The translations under genes were made by a program, and so were the position numbers. A stretch of 64,000 bases of DNA from Urechis unicinctus (lineage: Eukaryota; Annelida; Polychaeta; Xenopneusta; Urechidae), in contig CM067356.1 in NCBI GenBank assembly GCA_034190875.2, positions 21,623,758 to 21,687,757 on the forward strand, written 5' to 3'. Position 1 is the first letter of the stretch. Every line of letters starts with the position of its first letter. Shown piece by piece: positions 49,073 to 61,000 of the stretch. A model generated the notes under the pieces. That model worked only from the letters and a program-made list of their open reading frames with translations, was not told the origin of the DNA and made no database searches.

Positions 49073-52000
49073 ATGTCACATATCTATAAGACATTAACAC
49101 GAGCTCAACTCAGTTATGACTACTTGCACACCAACTCGTAAGTGCCAATTTTCTTTTTGTTAACTGTTTCGAAGATAGAATGCAATTTCCTTCTCCTAAA
49201 GTCTTGACTATCGTGTTCTCTTTAACTTGTTTTCAGCACCACCCATGAATTCTTGTTTGGAGCTCTGGCAGAATTATTGGACAATGCAAGGTGAGTTTTC
49301 TTCACATCGTATTAGTGTTGTGTAAAAAAATGTCCTGTTCCTGCTCTCCTTTTGTTTTTACACCATTTTGTATGTGTTCTAGGGATGCTTCTGCAACAAA
49401 AATAAACATCTATTCAGGTGAGTCAAACTTGCTGATTTGACTTGCTACTGGTAAGACCTCGGATCTATGCCGCATGTGCATTGATTGTGATTCAACTGGT
49501 GTATCGCTGCAACTAAAGCTACAGCCTATTATACATATATGACTGATAATTTAATGATGAGAGTGCAAAAGATTTAAGAAGATTTTCACAAATGTTAACC
49601 TTATTGATGATGTTATGCCATTAGCTTTGGAACAAGGGAGAAGCCGGTAGAACAACAGGGCACCGTTTTCTTAATTACTTGCAGGTCATATTGTTTTTTA
49701 CTCTAAGTGATTATTATTTGCTTGTTTTGATGGACTGTACAGTGGTAGAAAAAGATGTGCGGGGCGGATTTCTACTCTGCTTCCTCGATGACGGAGAGGG
49801 CATGGATCAAGGTGTGACTAGATAAAGCACAGAACTCCTCATCATTGATTCTTCATTTTTTTAGTATGAGATTATATCAGACTAAATGGATTTTTGTGTT
49901 TTACAGAGGAGGCTTGTGATATTGTTACTTTTGGGAAGTCCACCAAGAGATCACTAGACTCGCAACTTATTGGGATGTACGGAAATGGATTGAAATCGTA
50001 AGTGCCATGAAATCTTTTGATGCCATACATATGAGGGAACTGCCTAGTTATAAACTGGTGATGATTCACTGACTCTGCTTTGATATGACCAAGGACTTTG
50101 GGACCATCAATTTTTGTGTAGCATAAAGCTTGTCTGACCAATGCACAGCTGTAAGAATGGTTTTGATCAGCTTCCAGTAGTCTGGTCCGATTGTTCTTTC
50201 AATCTCTGTTTTAATCGATGCGCTTAATTACATGTCATGAAATATGAATGCCTGTCTAAAATACTCATGATGTTTTCACTCACACCGCAATCTGTGTCTG
50301 TTTCTCATTGTGATTTCACCTCTTGTCACAGTACCATTGAGTAAGGTTGAAAATGGTCTCCTTTGAATAATTGATAAATTTGACAATTATCTGCCCTGAC
50401 TGTGTGTGTAATGACAGTGGCTCCATGAGGATCGGCAATGACCTCATTGTGTTCTCCAAGAAGGGTCCTTCCATGACCTGTGTCTTCTTATCAAGGACAT
50501 TTCACGAAGAGGAGAATATTGATGAGGTCTGTTGCCAGCATGTACTAAAGTGCTTCCACTGTCAAATAGTGGATATTTTTTACCGCTATTGTGATCCATC
50601 TTTAAGCATGAATTCTATCAACTTTGTTGTAGCAAATTCTAGTTTATTACTCTTGATATTGGTGGATGATGTAATTTTTGTATGATTGCAGATTATTGTC
50701 TATGCCAGCTTTTGATTCTCAGACCAAAAAACCATTGGCCAAGACACCAAGGGAAAGGGAAAAGGTGCAATTATTTGTAGAATTGGCTGTTGCTATGACA
50801 TATCAGATACTGCTCTGTTAACTTATCTTCATCCACTAGGCCATAATTGCATGTAATGGCTATCTTTTTTGTGTTATCATTTGCAGCACCAGACAGAAAT
50901 TGATCTCATCCTCAAGTACTCTCCATTCAAGACAGAAGCACAGTTCATGAAGGAGTTTGATAAGATTGAAGGTGCCTCTGGTTCGCTCATCGTTATCTAC
51001 AACCTGAAGCTACTGGACAGTGGCGAGCCGGAGTTGGACATCAAGACCGATCAATTTGACATCGTCCTCACCAACCCAGAAGGGGGTGACTTTGACTCGG
51101 ACGAGGGGTTGGTACTATATCATATCTGTCTAATGTCGGCTAACTTCAATATTGCACCCTCCTCACACCAGGAACTGTGTGTTGGAGTTTGTTTATTCTT
51201 TTAGCACCAATCGTTTGAGTCCAGCTGTTTTCAAATCTAGTTGTTCATTGCACCTTGTATGGTGGCACTTGATGGGGGTAAAATAAGAGGCAAGATGGTT
51301 GGAGCTTCATTGATTGAGCTGCTATCAAGATGTCTGATGTAATCATTGCCAGATGTCTGTCCTGCAAGACATCTTCTAGTTGAGATGAAGCACAAGAAAT
51401 TTTCATCTGTCCCTGTTTGCTTCCATGACAAGCTTATTTAAAGAATTATTTAGATAAGGGTGTGTCAGTCTGGGCAAAACTGACTTCAGATTGAATGAAG
51501 TTCATGGTATAAGCTAGTTGCAGGGTTTCTACCAGTGTTTTATCCTTATTTGATTCCCCCTGTGTTGATAGATGGTCAGTTACCACCCAGTTATTATATA
51601 TAAGTTGCACTCATGCAGTCTGTATGAACACCACAGTTTTAATAACAAACACCAATGGTTATGAACACTTTAGCCTAAATAAACCACAACCAATGGTTAT
51701 AAACTCTGTAGCCTTAATAACCACCACCAATGGTTTGACCTCTGTTGTGTTTTAGGAGCTACCAGATGGGACCCAGGTAATTAGACGTTACCATGTCTTG
51801 CTACCTGGTCTACTGGAGCCAGGGGGGCCAGCCAGTTGGCAACTTGTGCATCACACCTGTGTTGTCCTTAAGCACTTCACCCTACCCCTCTTCATTTCAC
51901 CCCCCTACTCTCTACACTCTCATCTCCTTACTGTACCTCATTAATTTAGCCATCGTTATTGGTGATTTCTAACTTTCTCTTTCAGTTTGAGTTCTGCATC

Positions 52001-55000
52001 TGAGTAAATATCAAAATCAGTTACATGGGGGTGATTTAAAAAGAGGACCTAGTAATTTGCATAATTGATGACTTGTGTGTTTACTGGACAGACAGGTGTG
52101 ATGATTAGTCGGCAGGTGAGGTTCGACTTCCTCTTCCTCTCTAGACTTATCATTGCTTTTGCTTTGTCAGGGGTTTTCATTTTCACAGCATGTCAATATA
52201 TCAGTCCAGTGATAAATTGACCTAATACAAAGTTGGACTGTCATAACACTACCCACCCCAACACCTATGGTGGTGGTTTCTGATGGCATTATTTTGTAAT
52301 ACAGTACAGCACTTAAGATTTAGCCTGCTGTGTTGTCATAGTGTCCTTAATGTTACTCTGGTGAGTGGAGTGGGACAGAGGAGTTAGCATCACCTCTGCC
52401 AGTCCTTCTTGTACTTTTACGTTTTGTTCATTTCTTTGCATACGGGTCGTTATGATACAGTGTCTGTGCACCACTGTCAGCAATGGGCAGCTCTTCATTC
52501 AATGGTGGTCTGGCTATGCCCTCAGTGGTGAGACTCAGAGGGCTCGGTCCAGTGTCCGCCTTACTCCTGCTGTTTCCGTAACGATCACTTACACCCCTAT
52601 ATTGCCGACTTACATTATAATGCTATAACTGCTACATATGTTGAATTGGTGCAGATAGCAGTCATGGTGGTTTTGTATGTTTCAGGTTGATGCCTGAGCG
52701 CAAGTCATTCCGAGCCTACGCAGCCATCCTTTATGTCGACCCTCGTATGCGCATCTACATCCAGGGCAAGAAGGTGCGCACCAAGCGCCTCACCAGCGCC
52801 CTCTATAAACCACGCTGCTATAAATACTCCTCGGGACGCTTCAAGACGCGGTCAGAGGTGGAGTCACAGAAAGCACAGGATGATTACAAGATAGGTCAGT
52901 CACCTGATGATGTGAGGTCAGTCAGAATATAGTTAGGATTTCAACAATGGCATCTGTCAGTCGTTTGTTGTTGTTTGTTTACAGCCGAGAATCGGGCCCG
53001 AGAAGCTGAAAGTCGTGCAAGGTGAGATTGATGACTTAATTCAACGACACTTAAAGTGTGTAAGTGTGATTCGTAGAATGATGTATTTTGTCATCTCCTG
53101 ATCATTGTGTGTCTGTTGAATACAGGAACCTAGAAAATAAAGCTTCTGCCAATGGTGGTGGAACGAAAGACCAGAGGGTGAGAAGAAAGGACTTTGTCAA
53201 TATGTCTTAATTGTCTAGTACTAAATCCCAGAAAGACTGGTTGGTTACTGTATGCATGTTGATTATCCATGTTGTTGCTATGGTTTCAGGCAGAGCTACG
53301 GAGGTCACAGACACTAGCAGTAGAACTTCGGAAGGATGCTCAGCTGAAAAAACAAATGGCAGACCGGAAACAAAAGTGAGCTCCCATTTCACCATTTCAC
53401 ACAAAGCTGACTGGGTTGATGTACTTTTCAAAGCATTGACTAGAAGCCTTGTTGTCTCAGATGATATGCAAGGACTGGTCACTTAGATTGGGATGTTGTG
53501 TTTTAAGTATGGCTCTGCTTTAAGTCTTGTAGTTGTCAGTCCTGTCACAGTGATGCAATCTGCGTGATGGCCTATCAAATAGGCTGCATTTATCATTATC
53601 ATGATCTGTTTGTTTAGTGTTGAACTTCAGGAGAACGAGCTGTCATGTCAATTTGTGTTTTGGTCACAGAGCGATGCGCGGTCCAAAAACACTAAACTTC
53701 ATCTTCGGGGTCAACATTGACAATCGCAATCAGGATGGTATGTTTGTATACAACTGCAGCCGTCTCATCAAAATGTATCAGAAAGTAGGACCCCAGGCTG
53801 ATGGTGGAGTGTGAGTCAGATTGAACATCGATTTAGGAAATATCTAAGTCTTATCTTGGGACATGATAAATGCAAACGACATAGTTGTTATATGTTTTGC
53901 AATTATACATTTGTTATATACATGTTAATTAACATGATGCAGGGTATACGAATGATTATTTAAAGAGTTGAACATTCAACGACATTTGTTGGTTCGTTAA
54001 GTAGTTGAGTTTAGTGGGAAAACCATACTTAAATGTAAAATTTATACAACGATTTCCAGTTGGAAAACAATCATGTGAAGCACAGCTGTACATTTCTCCA
54101 TGTTTAAATGCCTGACATTGTGTTAGAGCTTAAAATGTGGACCTGCTAAGTTTAGTTTACTTTAGTTTATTGCCACTAACTGCCCTCCAGGGGCTAAGGA
54201 GAGCATTAAAGCACACGAACATAAACAAAAAACGGGGTAACTGATCATTATGATTACATGCAAATCTATTCAATACTGTGAAGTTAAGAATAAACATTAA
54301 CACTTTACATATGAGGTATGGGGAAACATTACTAAAAGAAAAGGAATAAACTAACGTTATGATCAATCCATTAGGGCAGTCGATGACGTTATGACAATCA
54401 TAATGTTATGCCTGGCAAGTGTGCACGTTATGATGTTGATAGACTTTTCACTCTATGGCGTTACGTTGGTGACATTAAAATGTGGTCGTATTTGGGCATG
54501 CAGGTTCTGCAGCGGTGTGGTGGGAGTGGTGGATGTGCCATATCTCGTCCTGGAACCTACTCACAACAAACAGGACTTTGCTGATGCTAAGGAATACAGA
54601 CATCTACAGAAAGCTATGGGTGAACATATGGTGCAGTACTGGAAGGACCTGGCAATAGGTGCTCACCTTCACATTGGATACAATTCTTAACACCTTATGT
54701 CTACCTAGCATGTTTGGATACTTTGTGACATTATCAGAAGTTCTCTTCTATGTTTCAGCTCAAACGGGGGTCACAAAATTTTGGTGAGTAATTCTCTCTA
54801 CTGCTCATTTGTGTTAAATCTCAAGGCAGCTTTCATGTGGTGGACATTGATCTTATTTTCATTATGTACAGGGAGAACTTTGGGTATGTGAGTCCCAACT
54901 GGCGCGATCCTGCTTCTATGGATCCTAAATTCATTCGAAAGAGGGCCATGCAGGTCCAGGTGTCGCTACAGTGTGGTAAGTGAAGAATTATCTGGAAAGT

Positions 55001-58000
55001 CATAATGCCTTGTATCGATGATATCATAAGCTCTAAGTGCAATAAGTGTGCTTTGTAATTTATTCAGCATAAAGAAGTGTCCCTTTTGGTTGTTATAATC
55101 ACTCATAAACAGAACCATACTGGCCTCATCTTCACCTAGTCTTATCGTAATGCCATATAACTAAAGCATCATAACGTCACTATTTATTGCGTTATCATCA
55201 CGTTGTTTAACTCAAGCATCATTACATCACAACATCTCATTGTGTTATCATATTGCCATGTAAATAGGTCATTTAAGCATCACAACATCTCATTGTGTTA
55301 TCATCTTGCCATGTAAATAGGTCATTTTAGCATCACAACATCTCATTGTGTTGTCATCTTGCCATGTAAATAGGCCATTTTAGCATCACAACATCTCATT
55401 GTGTTATCATCTTGCTGTGTAAATAGGTCATTTTAGCATCACAACATCTCATTGTGTTGTCATCTTGCCATGTAAATAGGCCATTTTAGCATCACAACAT
55501 CTCATTGTGTTATCATCTTGCCATGTAAATAGGTCATTTTAGCATCACAACATCTCATTGTGTTATCATCTTGCCTTGTCACTGTGGCATCATATCATTT
55601 TCTCAATCTGAATGATCAAATTTCGTTATATATTTTGAATCTATTACTATTTGATTTTGATAATAATCGTTCAATCAAATGATCAGTTATCAATGAATAG
55701 AATATTTGTGTCTTCCAGACCTGTGTTTGAAGTGGCGGGTACTACCATTTTCTGCCAACAACATTGGAAAATCCTTTCAAGATGACTGGGTTTGCTCCAT
55801 GAACCCTGACCCCTCACACAATAGGCCAGTGCCTCTTTGATCATCTAACTGAAAACATGCACTCAATGCCTGCAAACCACTCTCTCAGATGCAATCCATA
55901 TCTGCCATGCCCAGACACTTAGTGGCATGTTTATACAAATGTGCACATTGCAAAGATAGTACATCACTTCTTAAAAGATTTTAATTTACAAACTGTTTTC
56001 TTGAATAATTAATTAATAATTAATCAGGTGACTGTTTTTAACAGGTGCTCTGCAGGTGAGGAGAAATCCAACATTCCAGAAGGTGTCCTCAAGAAGGAAA
56101 CCAAATCAAAAGAACAGAAACAGAGGGACCTGCAAGAGGTAAGGGGTGTACAACCACTCAGTGATTGGTTTTCTGTATTGCTTTACCTATGTCTCACCTG
56201 TCTGAGGTTGCCTGACTCTGTACCTCTGTGTTTGAAGGAGATACAAAAGAAGCAGGAAATGCTCGATAAAATACAGGTGATGCCATTTTTTCATTTTGTT
56301 CTTCCATTTGTGGTCCTGAAAAATATGGTCAGTAATGTATGGTTTCAACATGTAATATTGGATTCTGCAGAAAAAAACAGTTGTCACGTCATCGCGGCAA
56401 CTGCGCAAGGAAGAAGAGGCTATGTCAGAGTCAGAGGAAGAAGTGGAGAAGGTCACCAAGTCCACAACTCGATCTCAGGTTGTTAAGGTTGCACCAAAAC
56501 CAACCAAGGTGAGAGGTTCATAGCTTTTATTGGTCATTATAATTCCATTTTCTGTATCTTTGTATGTGTCAGGTATCGTGGTGTTTCATTGGTTTGTTTT
56601 ACATCCCTCATTTGAGTGTGTTTAAGGGTTGACTGTGTCAGTTGGCTGTCAGTGTCATTGTGCCTCTCCCCCTTGTGTTTGTGTAGGTGGGAGACAAGCG
56701 CCGCCTCCCTCGATCCTCCATCTCATCACCAGACTCCTCCTCAGAGGAGGAGGAACCAGTTGTCAAAAAAGGTCGACCGCCATCCAAACCTGCGCCACCA
56801 CCCTCCAGATCTGCCCCACAGGTAAGTCTGATTGCTATACCCCACATTTACCTGATGCACCATCTCCTGTGAATGAGATGCTGGCAGAATTACTGTTCTC
56901 CCCCTGCTGTGAATAATTTGCCAAAATATAACTCATTATCCAATAAAGCTCCACATCATTTTCGCTGGTCCGAACTACACCTCAACTGCTGGTTCATCAT
57001 GCACCTGCTGCAGCTGGAATTTGTATTTAGAATAGTGTAGTGTTTTAATCTTTTGAATGATGGGGTCATATGTTAAGATAAGCTATGCCTTCCCTTGTTT
57101 TGTTACTGCTCTGGGATTTGAGGTTGTTGTGCTGGTTTCTGTTCACTGTGCATTTTAGGTGATTTTGTGCCATGTTTTAATTCTGCTACCATTTTTGTTC
57201 TGGATTTGTAACCTTATCTCTGTATTATGAATGCCGAAACATTGGTTGTATATCAGTATCGGTGCCTTGAACTTTGTTTACAGAAATATATATATAACTG
57301 AGTTGCATCTGTGCAGAGTAACTATGTATGCGCAGCTCAGCAGTATTCTCAGATGTCAAAAAAATTGACAGTTGAAATATACAACAGCCCATAAAAATAG
57401 CTGGGGTCTTAAAATGAGCTCAACTTTGCAGATATAATTTCATAAGTAACAGAAAATTGGTCAGTGAATCTTTATCATGCCAGAATTTTTTCAGAACTAT
57501 CCCTTCCATTGTGTGGACAAGTAGCCCACAGTGTCCCCTCATCTATTTCATCTAGATTCTCACTAAGCCTTCATTATGTGACATTATGACCCTTTGAATC
57601 AGCTTGTGGATTGTCTTTGCTTGTAGAAGTCTAGATTTATAGCTCCGCCAGTAAAGAGCAGGAAGTTCACTCCATCTCCAGTGAAGAAGTCTGACCATAA
57701 GGGGTCGAGTACAGGCGGCAGTCGGGCAAGTCGACCACGGTACAGCACGTCAGAGGATGACGATGAGGAGGTCAAACGTAGGGGTCGACCGCGTAAGAAG
57801 GTCAGTTGCCCTATTAACGTTATGATGTTATGATCCCTGTTTGACATTTCATGTTGTCCATCGCTGCCCAGGAGTATGTTTGACGTTATGATATTCCTGT
57901 CAATCCAATGCCTTGCTTGTTTGACCAGAAGTATGAAATTCCAAATTCGAGCTTATTTTTCTTATGTGCTCATTTCTCACGAAGCATTGCATAAGATATT

Positions 58001-61000
58001 TTCACGTCATTTAAATCAGTATCTCAGACACTCTGATCTCCCTGTATGTTGGCAGGAAGCTGAGAGAAAGAAATCTGACATGGAGAATGGGGGGATCAAC
58101 CACAGAACAGAGGCTGTGTCGCGAGGTAGTGTATGCCTACCTCTCATCCTGCTGTGTGAGCGTTCTCATGCGCATTTCTGACTGCCTTTATGTGTGTGAT
58201 TTACAGAGGATGTGGGCACCAAGGTGGAGATCCGAAGTCAAGGCAAGCTGTAAGTGGTGCTTGTTTCTATTATAACAAAACCAGGCTTATCATTCTGTGT
58301 GGGTCATATGAATGCATGATAGATATGTTGTACATAAGTTGCTGACCAGACTGATAGTTGATTCAGAAGTGATACTAGCAGTTGGGAAGTTTCTGGATGC
58401 CAGCAGTCATGTTAGCTGGATACTCTGAATTGTTCTTGAACCCACCACTCAGTCTCTGGTTCAAATCCAAAGTCAACACCTTAGTTGTCTGCACTCTATT
58501 TCATGACAGCTTCATATTGACAAGCTCAACTGACCATAAATTATGGAGAAGAGTTAATTAGTGAAACATAAGTGACTAGTCTTGTACCTTGTACAGCCAT
58601 GGTAGGATATGTGTCAATGAATTGCACTAATATTTGACGTCTTCCATTCTAATTTGTATTGTTCAGTAGTGAACCACTTGTATCATGGGTTGAACATCCC
58701 CCCTTTCTAAATATGGGTTGTACGGTGGTGACCCACTTATACTATGTGTTGTACAATAATCAACCACTCATTGTTGCTTGTACAATAGTGAATCACTGAT
58801 ATGGCTTGCACAGCTTTGTGCTCATCATACCACGAGTTGTACAATATCATCCAGCTCATAGCCTGGGTTGTACAACATTAAGCCACTTATAATATGCATT
58901 GTACAATACTGGTCTATTAATATCATAGGTTATACTATTTTGAGATATGTATACATCAGTAAATATTCATGTGGCGAGAGAGACTGAGTCGCTGTTAGCC
59001 GTACACATAGAAGTAATTGAATAGTAAGCCACCCTAAATTGTGCAACCGGCGGCTGGTGAAGCGAATCGCCACTCGGCAGGCACTGGTGTACAATTAAAT
59101 CATATCAGTTGATGGCACTGTGTGGTTGTGTTGGTGCCATACATCCTCATCAAAGCCACCATTGACATTCCCTTTAAGAGCTAGTCATCTATCTTCCTAC
59201 TTTTCTTGTCATTCGCCGACATGGACTCCGATGACGTTGACAGACGATGTGTTGGTGCCTTCGTTTTCTGGTGACCAGACCGTATGTAGTGGCGCCCTCT
59301 GGGGAGTGGGCAGGTGTGGCCTACAGGCGGCGCTGTAGCCGGCAGGGGGAGTTTTGCCGTGACCGGTTTCCATCTACTGACTGCATTGTCACACCTCGGC
59401 TGGCCAAGCCATGAATACAGGAGTATGTGCGCCTAATAGACTGTCCGGGCTGCTCAGTTGGAAGCACCATCTCGCCACGCCAACTGATAGCGTTCTATAA
59501 ACGCCCTACGCGCTCTCTTCATACATTCAGATGAGCTGTCCTCCAAATGACGCTTTTATGTCTGCTACATACTTTATCGTCTGTCCCGCCATGTGCTCGC
59601 CTGTTTACCACACATGGACAAAGGGCCCGAGAATTGCTCACAAAAAAAGAGAAACCTTATTACTCAAATTCTGAAACGAATCATCCTAATCTGCAAACAT
59701 GATACTGTGATAGGTTGAACCATGATATCAAATATCATTAGGCGCCTCCTAGATGTTCATATCACCTGTCTGGTAGATGTTCTTATCCGGAAATCAGCAG
59801 TTTGCTGTCTAGTAGATGTTCTAATCAGGAAATTAGCAGTGTGCTGTCTAGTAGATGTTCTAATCAGGAAATCAGCAGCATACTGTCTAGTAGATGTTCT
59901 AATCAGGAAATCAGCAGTGTGCTGTCTAGTAGATGTTCTAATCAGGAAATCAGCAGTGTGCTGTCTAGTAGATGTTCTAATCAGGAAATCAGCAGTGTGC
60001 TGTCTAGTAGATGTTCTAATTAGGAAATCAGCAGTGTGCTGTCTAGTAGATGTTCATATCAGGAAATTAGCAGTGTGCTGTGTAGTAGATATTCTTATCC
60101 AGAAATAAGCTGTGTGCTGTCTAGCAGATGTTCTTATCAGGAAATTGGCAGTGTGCCGTCTAGTAGATGTTGTAATCAGTAAATCAGCAGTGTGCTGTCT
60201 AGTAGATGTTCTAATTAGGAAATCAGCAGTGTGCTGTCTAGTAGATGTTCATATCAGGAAATTAGCAGTGTGCTGTCTAGTAGATATTCTTATCCAGAAA
60301 TAAGCTGTGTGCTGTCTAGCAGATGTTCTTATCAGGAAATTGGCAGTGTGCCGTCTAGTAGATGTTCTAATCAGGAAATCAGCAGTGTGCTGTCTAGTAG
60401 ATGTTCATATCAGGAAATTAGCTGTGTGCTGTCTAGGATAAGTTCATATGAGGAAATTAGCAGAGTACAGTTTAGTAGACGTCCATATAAAGAAATAAAC
60501 AGTGCGGTATCCCCTCTGTCATGGATGTCCCCAGCTCCACCTTGGTGTGAGTATTTGGAGACAGAAAAGTGTATTTGTTCCCTCCCTCCCCAGACCCATA
60601 TGTAAGAAAAAGTCATTAAGCTTACGGGGGCAGGTGGATTGGCCGCATATCCTTGGGAAGCTCTTAATCGCAAGCTACCATCAGTAGCGTAAACTAATTG
60701 TTCCGCTCACAACGTGTGCGGTGTAATAACAGTTTGTACCCTGTCATTCGTGGTTTCTGTACGTTGTAAATGGCTTGCGGCAGGGTTTACGGCGTCGTGA
60801 CGGACGTGGACGGTAAGAAGAATCTCTGGCGAGTAAAGATGGATCGTAACCCTCAGGACCGCAATGACAAATGGTGAGTAGACCGTACACTAGGGTCAGT
60901 AACGACCCCTGATTCGTCTCCAGCTCCACTCGCCTGTCTTTCTCTTCTACAACCTGCTCTTGCATCCTTCTTTTGTATTGTCTCATTACACTAAGACTAC

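Noticed and set aside
53207-53486. Open frames on both strands around MORC2 exon 12
   Set aside because: They are shadows of the real exon (53290-53375) extended into introns.
59722-60605. Possible repetitive protein in the 39-bp array
   Set aside because: It lies within a MORC2 intron with correct phase on both sides, has no conserved start, and the frames exist only because the unit length is divisible by three.
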